Notes: a model not told the origin generated them from the sequence alone. A stretch of DNA of 64,000 nt from Tubiluchus corallicola (GCA_030141605.1 JAQGDQ010000103.1:182501-246500); one strand, 5' to 3'. Positions 50,766 through 62,164 are shown, counted from the first letter of the stretch. Made by a program: numbers and translations.

Positions 50766-51230
50766 TAAACATTATTTTATAAAAAGATGAGACTGACAGG
50801 CTATGTTAGTTCTTAAGGCAGACTATATTGTGAATAGGCAAAATTAATTAAAGTACATCAGTTTACATTGGATAAAATTCACATTACTTACATTAAAAAT
50901 GCATTAAAATAAAAAAAATCAATAAAATATCATAATCACAATCATAAAATTGAAATTTATGAAATTTGGGAGAGATCATTGAACTAGAGTAACAATGTTT
51001 TATAAAATCTATTAAATTTGGAATATTTTAACAAGCAAGTTTCGACTAGCTTCTTACTAAAAACTGATAAACTGGGTGAATTGACAATGTCACTATATAA
51101 CTGAATTCATTCCATATACTACAAATTCTGTTTGAAAAAGCATATTTAAACAAATTCAACCTAGAAATACACTGTATAAGAACATTCATCATCATGTCTA
51201 ATCATCACTTGGTTGTTAACTTAAGTAACT
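50766..51230 (-). pseudogene. LINE 3' fragment, copy 3 of family L1-tri
   Basis: On the minus strand a reading near 51140-51060 gives LNLFKYAFSNRICSIWNEFS, the RT tail motif seen as KYAFSTFMEW in copy 1, with stops after it. The 3' part matches the other copies (GATGAGACTGACAGGC on plus). Unlike the sisters, no trinucleotide array follows. The junction reads through AATGTTTATTTTATAAAGGG into ordinary sequence. Confidence 0.8.
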
Positions 51231-51511
51231 GTTTTAACAGATTATCTGTCTATAAAATTTATTGCAATTTTCACATTGTGCTTTTTCTTACAAGAATAGT
51301 CGATCTGATTCTAAGGCCTAGACCTAGATGTTTTTATGCTAACAATAAATTGTAAGTTCAACACGCCAGACTTAAATATTTTTTTCAAACTTGACGTACT
51401 AATGTTTTTTCAAACTTTATAAGTTTACTAAAACTTACTAGGCAATTGTATTATTTTTATAGCAACTTAAGTTGGTCATTCGTTGAATTTATTCTGATTC
51501 CTTTACTTTAA

Positions 51512-51895
51512 ATCCCAAAGAACATTCCATACAAAATTATATTACTTAGCATTACGCTTACCTGTTTGAAACACTTATGTAATTGGAAAAGAAAATGCTT
51601 AATAATTCAAAGTTTTTGCACCACCTGGTAAAACGTTACTGTATCACCGACCCAGTGTGCACCACTGATTCACGAGAAAAATATAAATGTTACGCAATGT
51701 TATCTAAACTTTAGAATAGTTTCAAACCACTTACGGTTAAACTGGTTGCCCTAACGGTAACCGCGGGAGTTGTTATTTACAAGTTTTGCACAGCGTTACT
51801 GCTAATACAAGCTCTGTATGCAATAAGACAGCATGTAAATGATACAAAATATCAAGAGATTTTTAAACTTTATTTATGGAGTGGTTTCTTGTATT
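51512..51895 (-). mobile_element. K3 MITE, inverted copy
   Basis: TTAA lies at 51508-51511 and 51896-51899. Read on minus it starts AATACAAGAAACCACTCCAT and follows the K3 order, ending with a shortened terminus (GGGATTTAAAG). It lies immediately downstream of the doubtful gene at 51870-52299, whose predicted last codons fall inside it. Confidence 0.75.
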
Positions 51896-52299
51896 TTAAC
51901 ATTATTGCAAACGCTGTCCAATGGAAAAAATAAATAAAATGGTCGTCTTCTTTCATCTCGCCCAACAAAACCACAGAAAACAAACCCCAAAAGATACAAA
52001 AGTAAAATATATGCCTACCTTTTTGAACCAAAAGTTTTTGTAGTCGAATTCCGAAAAGCTCTATTTCTTCACAAAATTCTGTGCTTAGAAATATGTAGTA
52101 ATGATATTTTTTTATACAGTAAATGAGTTTTTGGAAAAAAACAGCCGTCCAATTTCAGTGAAAAGTGCGGACAATTCACGTACCTCGCAAGTTTGACTTC
52201 AACGCGGTGCGGTAATAAACCGAGAAGCCTTATCTTCCTTGTGCGCATGCTCCTGGACTGAGTTTTCGCGATGTACCGCAAAAAGATTCCAGCGCGCAT
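51870..52299 (-). CDS. Possible three-exon small gene, 74 residues (speculative)
   Basis: A splice model exists with consistent phases: exon 52184-52299 ending before GTACGT; exon 52019-52083, preceded by TTTCTAAG and ending before GTAGGC; and exon 51870-51913, preceded by CCATTGGACAG. Joined lengths of 116, 65 and 44 give 74 codons and a stop. The N-terminal 33 residues contain many Arg/Lys and no acidic residue, like a mitochondrial targeting sequence. The last codons and stop lie in a K3 MITE, where AATAAA overlaps the stop. Weak points: short exons, no homology I recognise, and a start codon lying inside the NRF-1-like site. It may be an artefact, or only the first exon may be real. Confidence 0.2.
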
Positions 52300-52420
52300 G
52301 CGCGCGAAGCCAGTTATTCGGCAGAGTTGCGGCGATTAGTCGTATAAGCGTAATGATATTTTCTGTCCCTTGTGTGTATCTTGGAGCAGACGGCGGAAAT
52401 AAATCTGGACTCAGCGGGTA
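52190..52420. promoter_or_regulatory. CpG-rich island with NRF-1-type sites
   Basis: This short stretch is far richer in CG dinucleotides than anything nearby (AACGCGGTGCGG, TTTTCGCGATG, GGCGGAAAT). CGCGCATGCGCG at 52293-52304 matches the palindromic NRF-1 consensus YGCGCAYGCGCR completely, and TGCGCATGCTCC at 52242-52253 matches with one change. NRF-1 sites mark housekeeping and mitochondrial gene promoters in animals. Promoter function here is inferred. Direction is unclear; it could serve a minus-strand gene (51870-52299) or a plus-strand transcript. Confidence 0.5.
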
Positions 52421-54390
52421 GTAAATCTAACACGAACGCATTTTCGCGATTTTGTCTTAGCAAAATAGTTTGGAAAAGGTTTAAAAACTTGTATAAATAA
52501 TAAAAAATTTGAGGGAAAGTCAAGTTGCAAGCGACTGCATTGCACTTCAATAGAGGCATCGGGTAAAACTACGAGAAGAAACAGCAAAATCAGTTCTCCA
52601 TAAACGACTATTATGGCTTAGGAACAACTGTAGAGGCATTATTATCATTATAACCCTTTATTTTGAACATATAAACATATACATATGTACGGCACCCTCT
52701 ATTTGCAGAGCTATGATAGTTAACAGTATTTACATGTCATTTTTACAATTTACAGTATAGCTAATTAATTGTTAATTTCCTACAGTTTATGAACACACAA
52801 AAATAAAATCTCCAATGCAATTCTGTATAGTGTTAACTGACGCTTTGAGAAGATCATCTAGTCATAAAACATTGTCTGATTGTCTTCCCACTTCTTACTA
52901 TATTGAAACTACTAAATGCAAATCTCAGCAAATGTGCAAATATGTATGTGGCATTGTTGGCTCTTCGGTCTACAAGCAGTTATTTTTATCGTACTTTTTT
53001 GTTAGATAAGGTACTTACCACAGCAGTTTTACTTTTTATAAAGAAACTGTGCTATATCTGTAACACTTGGCCTGTTTTTGATTATTTAAATTTACAGTTA
53101 GTAATTTAAACCTTACTCTTGGTTCACACAAATGGGCAATAAAGATGAAGCTGTAGTCAAGTCATCACCTATTTGTTCTATATGTTCTATACATGTAGTA
53201 CAAAGATTTTATTATTCATATATATTTCCATCACAGCTTGGTAGAGAATACTACAACAAGTTTTTTTCAATAGCATCTAAAACTGCTTATTAAAAATTTC
53301 GCGAACTGATATAAAAAATAATAATCTTCAATCTTTCTTTACTCCTCATAACCAGTATGTTTGAACAATAATTGCAAAACAAACAAAAAGAAACAGCTTG
53401 TTTATTTCAGAAGCAAGCTATTTGACTCAAACAAAAATGCATATGTAAGACAGTATATTTCTTCACAAATGTAAGTACATTTTTTTGCAAAAACACATCA
53501 GCAAGAATTAATATAACATTTTTTATAAACGTATTTATTTTCCATCACCTTTAATATACAGAATAAAACTGATTAACATACATTAGGAATTGGTAAGTAC
53601 TGTAATACAAAGCTGAGACATTTATAATTAGATATAGATACCTATACTTTAATAGTGACAGTACATCAAGTGCAATGCAAAAAGTTAAATTGACGTTTAC
53701 TGAGTCGGCTTAAAGCTCTTATAAATTCCTGCGTTAAATCAAAAATGGTTTTATTTTGGTCAAGATCGAAAAGTAAGTTACAGTGTAATGTAGTATAAGG
53801 ATTTTAGTTTCGATGTTTAATTCATAAATATTAACTGGGAGATAGTTTGAATTATACAGGTTAAATAACATTTACAAGACAGACTTACATTTTATTACAT
53901 GCCAGTAAAAAATATACAATTACAAACAACAAATGTTAGGCTTCGTTAAATAAAAGAATAACCATTAAGCAAATCTAGTGTTAACCCAGTTGAAAACTAA
54001 CTTATCCACTCAGAACAGAGCTTTGCACACTGGTACCTTTAGTAAATGCATTAGTACAGCCGCTCCAGCATGTATTTTACTTTTTATCATTATGCTCGTT
54101 AAAATTTTAAATAAAGGAAACCATATGCAACTTTTACAATTTCCAGCAAAACTGCTGTCAAAATTAAAAAAGTAGGCCCTACATATGTGTTATTTCATAT
54201 TTACATGTTAACAATTTAACTTTTGTTTCTTTATGGAGAGGTAACAGAAATGTTTTCCTACTTTGGTGGTTATGTATAAATTATTTGCTACATTTAAATC
54301 TCTATTGTGGTCTTCAACCATGTAAACCTTACAGTAGTGGTAACTTAATAGTTAAAAGCAAAAATACAGGTTTTTAAATTTAAAACAAAA
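52421..54390. other. AT-rich non-coding stretch
   Basis: At 52625-52680 the minus strand reads AAATAAAGGGTTATAATGAT, a retrotransposon-like 3' end, but no coding part follows. Plus frames of 64 and 68 codons at 52815-53109 overlap in different frames and are unsupported. The rest shows nothing. Confidence 0.4.
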
Positions 54391-54400
54391 ACAAAATTAA

Positions 54401-54406
54401 TTTATT
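54401..54406 (-). terminator. Polyadenylation signal AATAAA of the secreted-protein gene
   Basis: TTTATT on plus, i.e. AATAAA on minus, lies about 30 bases after the stop codon at 54437-54439. It is the first such hexamer downstream and is well placed for cleavage about 15-25 bases later. Confidence 0.65.
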
Positions 54407-54436
54407 TCTTAAATGTCAAGCAAATTTTGCATTAAT

Positions 54437-56246
54437 TTAAGTTTTGTGAGGTTTGCTGTCTGTTCTGTAATTTACTGCATCGGTAGTCTTCACGGTACAA
54501 ATTAAATCTTCAAAATGCTTTACATATCTCATGTCGTAGTTGATATAATCCTGGCACGAAGGCAGCGTGAACAAGTCTTTAACTGTATCAAGTACATCAG
54601 ATATAATCCTAAAAACAAATGTTCGGTTAATATCATGTAATTATAGTGAACACTTTAAACTGTTGATACACCAATAATTGCTCTTACATATTGAATTCAA
54701 TTGCTTTAAAAAATGCCTGCTCACTGTCCATATTTAAAAAATTATATAAATCATACTTACTTGCTTGCTTACTTACTGATATAACTCAATCATGACTTTG
54801 TTTTGTTTTTCATTTTCAACAACTTGCCTTCTAGGATAATAATCTAGGTGGTAGTTCCCTTCTGTATGTATATCTGCAGTGCACACATCCATATATCTAA
54901 TCAAGTGTTGCCTCCTCCACAAATGCTTAGCGAATGTGTTAAAACATTTATCATTTCTTTGTACCATACACCAGTTTATATCGTAATTATAAAATACTAC
55001 TAACGCCCACTGCAATTCTAACTATCAACAACATGTTGTTAATTTTATATACTCACTACTAATTCTATTGGCCTAACGTATGCTTGCTTCCTAGGTCTCT
55101 AGCGCAGAGTTTAAGAATTCTATTTTAATTTTGTTGTATTAACGAAAATTTGATTTATAAATGTACTGGTGATGCATAAGTATTTGTTTTTATGCGGAAT
55201 AAAAATGGTTTGAATTAATTTAACCGTGCTATAGTGCTAAGAAAAGAAGTAAAGAAGAAGAAGCAAATAATTTTTTGTTATGCCAAACTTACTTGCAGTC
55301 ATCTATAGACAAAGGATTGCCATGTGTTAACCAATTGATCTGCAACAGCTTTGCAGCCTGTTCTTGTATTTTCGCGGTTCCCTCATCACCAAATGCTGAT
55401 ATGCAGGCCATTGTCGATTGAACTGCAAGTTGAATATGCATAAGTTTTTTTTTTCAAATCAGCATCGATAAAAGCTGCAAGAATGTTTACAACATTTTTA
55501 TAAAAAAAAGCTTCAGACAAATGTTTCCTCGTCTCAGCCACAATAAAAAATTGAAACTGACAAAGCATGATAGGAGAAATTGTTAAGAGACTGTTAACAC
55601 TGTATTTACCATGATGGAATTATATTATTACACACACATTCCAAAAATCAAAATTACATCTAAAATGATACACACATTATTGCAACATGCATGTATGATA
55701 CTGCTACGTCACCAATTTGTTTCTGTTGAAACTATGAAAATAAAGTTTCAAAGCAACTTACTGACACAAAACTTTATTTTTACTATACTTTTGCACAAAA
55801 AAGCCTCTTAATATTTAAAATACTTACATTTTCCATCACTCAAGAGGTAAGCAGGATCAGTAAAACATTGATCTTTTGTAGCCACAAATAAAACTGATGT
55901 GTAGAATTTTAAATCAGCAACAGTGACTTCATTAATAATGTGATTCAGCTCGTCTGGAAGGTATTCCAAACCCAGGTTTGACTTCATTTCTTCTGGAAAA
56001 GCTTTAAGTATGTCTCCAACAAATTTGTCATCATCTTTGCATTTGGCAACCTTCAACAAACCTTCCAAACAATCCGGAAACGGTTCAACTACGCCTCTGC
56101 AAAACAATTAACGCATTTTTAAAAAGATATTCATAACTTGGTGAGACATGTAAAAACCCAATGATAAAATTTTGCATTACATTATATATATATAATGTAA
56201 TGCAAAATTTTATCATTGGGTTTTTACATGCCTCACCAAGTTATGA

Positions 56247-56282
<36 letters not shown>

Positions 56283-57028
56283 TAATTAGTATATTAGTTA
56301 ATAGATTAATCAACTGTTCAATAACAGCCGCGACAAATACGGATTAAACAACAGTCAGGAAAGCAAATGAAATGCCGTAACAAAAATCATGCAGTACGCA
56401 CGCAATCCAGGTTCCAAAACCTGTCTGAAACACCATGTCTAGGAAAGATTTTTGCTCATCTACGGGTTCGATGAACGCTGTTTTACCATCTTTCTTGCAC
56501 ACAGACTTTTATTAAACGTGCTTAACTTTTTGTCTTCTCAGACAAACTCTTCAAGTTCAGGTCTGAGGGCTCAGAACAAAAATCTGTCGGACAAAACTAG
56601 ATCAGACCAATAAAAAACAGTCGTTTTTGTCACGTGTAATCTAATAATTATTTATTGAGATTGCTTTTGGTTTGCTTCATACAAAATTTTCAGTTTCGGA
56701 GAAAATTTTGTTTGAGACAATACATTCAGTGCAGAATGACTTGTGCCATTAGCATAAGAGTTCTTGTAAACTGTCATGCAAAAATACAGTGAGGAAACTA
56801 CACTCACCTGCACACGGTGTGAACTTGGTTTAAAATTGAATTTCGCATACCAGACGTGTGAGCAATCTCAGCAGTTGACGTTTGCTCAGCCATCATCTGT
56901 TGTACAGAAGCATAAATGCTCAGACATTGTGGAGGAACATTCTCTATTTGGTAAAATGGCCCCAAATCACAAGCATAACTTCCAATAACCAAGGCTGAAA
57001 CAAATGTAGAAACTTGAGCTGACAGCAT
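54437..57028 (-). CDS. Four-exon gene for a secreted cysteine-rich protein of 263 residues
   Basis: Coding exons on the minus strand are 56808-57028, 55828-56096, 55293-55422 and 54437-54608. The introns start GTGAGT, GTAAGT and GTAAGT and end TTTTGCAG, CTTGCAG and TTTTTAG. Lengths of 221, 269, 130 and 172 nt join with matching phases (2, 1, 2) into 264 codons including the stop. Residues 1-19 form a signal peptide (hydrophobic VSTFVSALVIGSYA). The mature chain has ten cysteines (positions 20, 35, 73, 83, 93, 151, 170, 206, 225, 244), enough for five disulfides. It is probably mostly helical, with no transmembrane segment, so an extracellular protein is expected. Residues 83-130 look like a cysteine-anchored helical module (CLEGLLKVAKC, FPEEM, LPDELNHIINEVT). 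I do not recognise the family. No neighbouring gene gives context. TATAAA lies only about 11 bases before the ATG, too close for a core promoter of this start. Confidence 0.85.
54777..54999 (-). other. Unexplained open segment in intron 3, possible alternative exon
   Basis: An open frame of about 80 codons on the minus strand ends at 54777 with TATCA then GTAAGTAAG, an excellent splice donor. The exit phase (2) fits the last exon of the surrounding gene. It cannot follow exon 3 in frame from any AG nearby. With entry at 54999 or 54996 it has entry phase 1, the same as exon 3, so it could replace exon 3 (294 or 293 residues). The acceptor is poor: no polypyrimidine tract. It encodes three cysteines and many aromatic residues. 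It may instead be a first exon of another transcript, or chance. Confidence 0.35.
56127..56250. repeat. 124-bp near-perfect palindrome in intron 1
   Basis: The two halves are exact reverse complements, centred between 56188 and 56189, except for one mismatch (56146 versus 56231). The arm reads ATATTCATAACTTGGTGAG, then an ACATG block, AAAAACCCAATGATAAAATT and TTGCATTACATTATATATA. There is no unpaired spacer, so it can form a cruciform, or an RNA hairpin of about 62 bp in the pre-mRNA. An AT-repeat (56255-56282) follows. Confidence 0.97.
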
Positions 57029-57586
57029 AGAAGGATTGAATTTATAGAGACCTTGAAGTACATTAGACTGAAGTTAGACTGAAGACTGTTGTAGACTGCT
57101 TCGCACTGGTGGTTGAAACAAAACTATGAAATTGTGTTGAACTGTGAAATACTTTATTTTTATTTACATAATACACTCATTTGCGGGAAAGAAGACCTTA
57201 TGGTAACCATTCAACAGCAATGCTCAAGAAGAACCGAGAGGCACAGGCTGGCCTTCGCAGAGCTACCCAAGTCACATGCACCCACTTAGCTTAAACGATT
57301 GGCTACTAAAACACACTAGCGATCAACACTACCATATATGGGAAGCCCAGCAGGTACAGGTGCCTGAGCAGCAGACCAAGGCCACAACGGGGATTAAACT
57401 TGACTCAGTTCAACAGTAAATAATTTTAAGTATAGGTGGCAGCACATATTAACTTATTATTGTAGTACTTTAAACTAAGAATCGCAAATGAAATGTACGA
57501 CAACAAACACGGTCATTATGTCAACCCATTGAAAATGCTGAATTTGGTTGGCCAGACGTAAGAGTTAAACTCCGGAGAGCCGTTGA
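57029..57586 (-). other. Upstream region of the secreted-protein gene
   Basis: A short direct repeat TTAGACTGAAG is present twice near 57063-57085. No strong core promoter could be placed. An untranslated first exon further right cannot be excluded. Confidence 0.3.
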
Positions 57587-57662
57587 CAATGAGGTGGCTT
57601 AGCGGCCTAATGGCATCTGATTTGTAAGTAAGAAGGTCCTTAGTTCAAATTCAGGCTGTGTT
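57587..57662 (+). repeat. tRNA-like SINE head
   Basis: A-box-like TGGCTTAGCGGCCTAATGGC is followed by TTAGTTCAAATTCAGGCTGT, a slightly decayed B-box. It is followed by TTCCAACTTTTCCACACG, unlike a tRNA 3' trailer. A tRNA-derived SINE or old tRNA copy is likely. Confidence 0.45.
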
Positions 57663-59552
57663 CCAACTTTTCCACACGTATTTAAATTGTAATTAGATCA
57701 GTGTCAGATCAGTAATTAGATCAGTGTTAGATCTAGTGTCAGACACCCAGGCACCATTGAGGATTTATATCATTATATAATCAAAAATTATTTAAATGCC
57801 ATAACTTTAGAAGGAATATCCAATTAAGCTTGAATTTTTAATGAGAGATTAAAAACAATTTGTTTTGTATATTTAAAACAACATGTAAACAAACAGCCAC
57901 CAAATTACACGTTTTTGTTTTTTTCCACTGCCGACACTATATCGACTATATAAAAAAAACTAAACACAATTATTTGAATGAAAATGGCTGCAGTTTTTCT
58001 GACTGCATTTTGATTTATGTGTTATCTTTGCACGTTACGAAAATAAATAGCTATGCGTGTTCGAAACAGACTCAATAGGAAAACACTCCAAATTAATTTC
58101 TAGCAAGACCACGTGTAATATAACCAATAGTCCGTTCTTAAAGTCAAAGCTCTTTCATTAATTTCTCAGTACACTGTTAAAATAACTGAAGCTACAGGTT
58201 TTCTAGCTTTAAAAGATAAAAACCAAACATACAAGGCTCTTAACAATGAGTGGTTGAGTAGGAAAAGGCGTAATCCCTCAAACGTTTTGGGTTTTTAGTC
58301 ACTACGGAGCCCCATATCCATCATGATGTGTAGTTTAGCAAGATTTTTGGTTTTTGTAAGGAAATATGGCGTAATCATTATGTAGCTTTATAATCAATTC
58401 TATTTTAGTGTCAGTTCTAAATTATAACGTAATCAACAGTATCATTCTGACACGCTGGGTTGTTGTGTGAGGCACAAATACCGCATTGCTAAACAAAATA
58501 AAATCATGGACATACCAAAAGTAATCCACCAAAATGGAAAGACAATTTTAGAAAAATCAGACTTGAGCATACAAGTAGAAATAGTAAAGTTGTTGAGGGA
58601 AAAACACTAAAATGTGGAATTTAGTTGCTTTAAAAATGAGCTTAATGTATCTTCAGCAATGAGAAAGGAACGAATTTTTTAAATAAATGCAGGTAACTAA
58701 GCTCTGTCCTTTAAACCGGTGTGCTATATGCAGACACTTAGGCACCATGTAGTCTTGCAAGCATAAACACTAAACAATACAGAGAAACCCAATCCAATTT
58801 TTGTCTAAATCAGGTTGCAAATAGTTTAAACTTTTAAGTTATCACCACTTTCACACAGTTAACATCAAGTTTCTCAGCATATAGCAGATGCATTAGTAAT
58901 ACAAACCAATTTTAAATAATCAGCTTACATTCGAAAGCAAAAGCCATGTAAATCATTTTCCACATTATTGAGACGTAATTCAAAAAATCTTGATCTTGAA
59001 TATGCGGCATTTTCCCAAACGACCAAAGGTTAAAAGACCAAACCATTAGTGAGGCGACACCAAATAGTTCAGATCAAAACTTTTCGGTTGATTTGCAGAA
59101 AGTCAAATTTCATCCCGTAGACAGTAACGACGCTTGGCCAGGAAGCCACGCGCGTTTGCAGATCTGTTATGCATAACAAAGAAGCTTTATGCCGTTATCC
59201 AACAGCTTACTAGTAGCCATAGTGCCCTGCCATAGTGACGTCATCAGATATTATTGTGTCATGAGAATGAGAGTTTATCTGCCAAACGATCATTTCAACT
59301 CATCAACCACTTCCAATGCTATAAATCAAGCCAAAAAGGATAATTAGTGTATTTGGTACTGCAATATTAAGGTACACAATATATCATTATAAAATCAAAG
59401 ACTAAAATTCAAATTGTGTAAAAAAACGTGGATCTAACTAAAAAAAATTCAAAAGAAATGTAAAAAATAACTGCTAAGTCGAAAGGATTACCTGCACATA
59501 AAACAAAACAAGACCCGATGTTAAACTGTAGGTCAATCTACTCTTTAAAATA
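57663..59552. other. Non-coding stretch, nothing recognised
   Basis: Short direct repeats of TAATTAGATCAGTGT lie at 57690-57730. The 72-codon frame at 57860-58078 shows no domain. Nothing else was seen. Confidence 0.4.
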
Positions 59553-59556
59553 TTGA

Positions 59557-60111
59557 AAGGAAGCATACTATTTTTTCAAAAATGACTTAAGTGAAAGAAT
59601 TATTACCACACAAATGCAATTTCGCTTTCGCACCACTAGCTCTTCGCTGTTACATGCATTTCGCCATGCTCTAATTATACCAACACTAGCGCCTGCATTT
59701 CGGAAGCGCATTGCACAGAAAACAGGCACTGTACCTCTCAGTTCAGGTGCATTAATTTGTGACGAACGACACACATTCGACAGCTCATGCGTGAGCACAG
59801 CGGTATATTTGAAATTTGAATTTTTATCTTAAAACTTGCCTAGTTTTAGTACAACACACTGAATATCTTACAGTAGGAATGTATAGTACTTCAATTTTCG
59901 TTTTCGCAGCACGTGCAACCCTCGTTGAATGTTTTTGCTGTTGAAAATTTGTTCGTGATGTCATCAATAGTTGGGCTCACCCGCCGTTAATTAAGATTTT
60001 AATCTATTATTTGATTATCGGAACCGCTTTTGCAGTATTAATTGTGTTCAAATGTATACTTTTTACGTACTTGAAAATGTGGCAGTATATGAAAAATCAT
60101 CCTGTCTTCTT
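59557..60111 (-). mobile_element. K2 MITE, inverted copy (about 555 bp)
   Basis: The right flank TTAA at 60112-60115 follows CCTGTCTTCT. The left flank is TTGA (59553-59556), one change from TTAA. It shares GGCACTGTACCTCTCAGTTC, GATGTCATCAATAGTTGGGC and CCGCCGTTAATTAAG with other copies. The two antiparallel frames of 72-76 codons inside are not genes. Confidence 0.75.
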
Positions 60112-60115
60112 TTAA

Positions 60116-60714
60116 AATTAATAAACTTGTTAATTCCCCAAGACTGGTTCTTTCCGGTATTTATCTGCAAATTTTTAATGGAGCTACAAAAGAATACGAT
60201 TTTCTCAGAAGAAACATAATGTGTGTTACGCCGTTCTTTCACTAAACCACAGAGTTAACAAAATGTCTTTGGTGAGGCTTGGAAGGTTAACTGGCTACTG
60301 CAAAAATCAATTATGCCTGTTAAAAGATAATTCTTGGCATTAATATTATAATACTGAATTCAGGAAAAGAATATAATACATATAAGGTAAAACAAAGAAA
60401 ACGTCGTTTATTTAAAGAACTTGTTATGAATTTAAAATTAAATTTTGCTTCTTCAATTAGATCTTTTCTGTTTCTTTTGTGTAAGACTAATTCAATGTTT
60501 CCACAGCTGATCTATTCAAAGTAGACAATTAACTTTGCTGTCAAACTTTCTGCAGCTCTTTCATCTTAACGATGATAAATACAGAATTAACTCGTTAATA
60601 ACGTGAAAGCAAAGAATTTATAATTAAGATAATGTTCTGAGGTAATGGTGGGTGACGTAGTGAAATGTGATGAAATGAAGGGGGGAATGACGGACAGATG
60701 CAATAAGCGTTTTC
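60116..60714. other. Non-coding stretch, nothing recognised
   Basis: No gene or repeat identified. Confidence 0.4.
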
Positions 60715-60830
60715 CCAGTTTCAGCGATTGATGATGATCGTGAAAAGGTCAAGGTTAAGTGTAACAGTCAGTGCATTTGTGTACACTTCACAACGCCTCG
60801 CCGCCCATGATAAACGTCCAGAATAAACTT
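60715..60830 (-). repeat. R5 dispersed repeat, inverted partial copy
   Basis: GATTGATGATGATCGTGAAA, GTACACTTCACAACGCCTCG and CCCATGATAA are the reverse complement of the right half of R5. The left half is absent. Confidence 0.6.
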
Positions 60831-60869
60831 TATGGCTACGTGATGACTGCTAGGACAACTGAAACAGAT

Positions 60870-61401
60870 AGGGTTACCACCTCGTCACGAGCCGAAATCA
60901 GGTGTTAAGATGGAGCCCCGTAAGCCAATGCGCTTCTCGTATTTTAGACGTTTTATGAGCCCCTTTTTCAGAAACAGAAATAAGAAAATTAAAACAGAAA
61001 GTAGTACAAATTTCTTAATTTTGGACTCTAAAAAACCTCAAGCCCCTAAAATTTACAAAAGTCTAAGCAGTGCACATTAATTTTTGGTGTTCCTTCCCAG
61101 TCCTATTACATTTATTAGGTTTTTGAGATTTCTAGAGATAGATGGTGAATTAAACTTAAACCGGAAAAATGTTTGCATTACGTATTAAACGGAAGCCATG
61201 TAACCATTTAAATTTAATTTAATAAGCTAATTATTTTAAATAACAAAGATTTCGCTTAACCTTATGCAATGGTTGAACAGCATGCAAAATGTATTTCCGT
61301 TTTTTCCACTTAAAGTTCAATGTGAATCAGTTCAATCAGAATTCTTCAAAAATACGACTGAATTAGAGACTCCAGGCCAAATCAGAAGTGGTGGTAACCC
61401 T
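60870..61401. mobile_element. G4 MITE, full-length copy (532 bp)
   Basis: It starts AGGGTTACCACC and ends GGTGGTAACCCT, again a perfect 12-bp inverted pair although both ends carry the same G-to-A type change relative to the copy at 33.1 kb. The interior is co-linear with it. No clear target duplication was found. Confidence 0.8.
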
Positions 61402-62164
61402 AGTGTCAGAGCATGATAATCACAAGTATCACAAAGAAGCTAAAAATTTCTGGCTGAAACAACCCAGCTCAGAAGTTCTAGCCAGACGTACCGTTCGTTA
61501 ACAACGCTTTTCTTCCCGTTTGACAGAGTATTGGCGTACTAAATGTTGTTAGAAGAGAGTTGTAATCTCTGAAATTTGAAAAGTGGAACCAGGACTTGCA
61601 ATTTGCACAGATGTTGTAGCGGACGATGAGTCGTTAGCTGATATTAACCTGGTGGGTGTGTACACAGGTATTTTACCTCTCGGCATTACAAAGGCAATTT
61701 TTTCAAACTGCATATTCGTCATTTTACATTGAGACAATACACCTCAGTCAGAATTATGTCGATACTGTAACCGCATTAAGTGAAATAACATATCATTAGT
61801 TAGATTATGACGGTGAGTGTCAGAAGTTAATATAGGGAATGTCAGTCTTTAAAATATATCTTCAGTGTATATGTTTATATGGTGCTTGTTGGATCACATG
61901 TTTTGTATGTGTGCTACTGTGTACATTTGTTTTCGTGTATGTATAGCTTGCTTTTGGACTAAAAGTCCAGTGACTGGAATGTATGTATTTCTTTTATTTA
62001 TTTTATACTACTACTACAATTCTTTACTGCTCTTTTCGGTGAGAATACGGGGGTACTCAATGCTCTTAGATGAGACCTGAGAAAGGAGTCTAAGTTGACA
62101 AGAAATGGATGCTATGACTGATAGAGAAAAACGCAACGGTATGAAACGTGCTAAACGGAAATAA
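61402..62164. other. Non-coding stretch, nothing recognised
   Basis: The 62-codon minus and 71-codon plus frames have no supporting features. Confidence 0.4.

Noticed and set aside
57023-57048. TATAAA just upstream of the secreted-protein start codon as its TATA box
   Set aside because: It lies about 11 bases before the ATG. A TATA box normally directs initiation about 30 bases downstream, which would fall inside the coding sequence.
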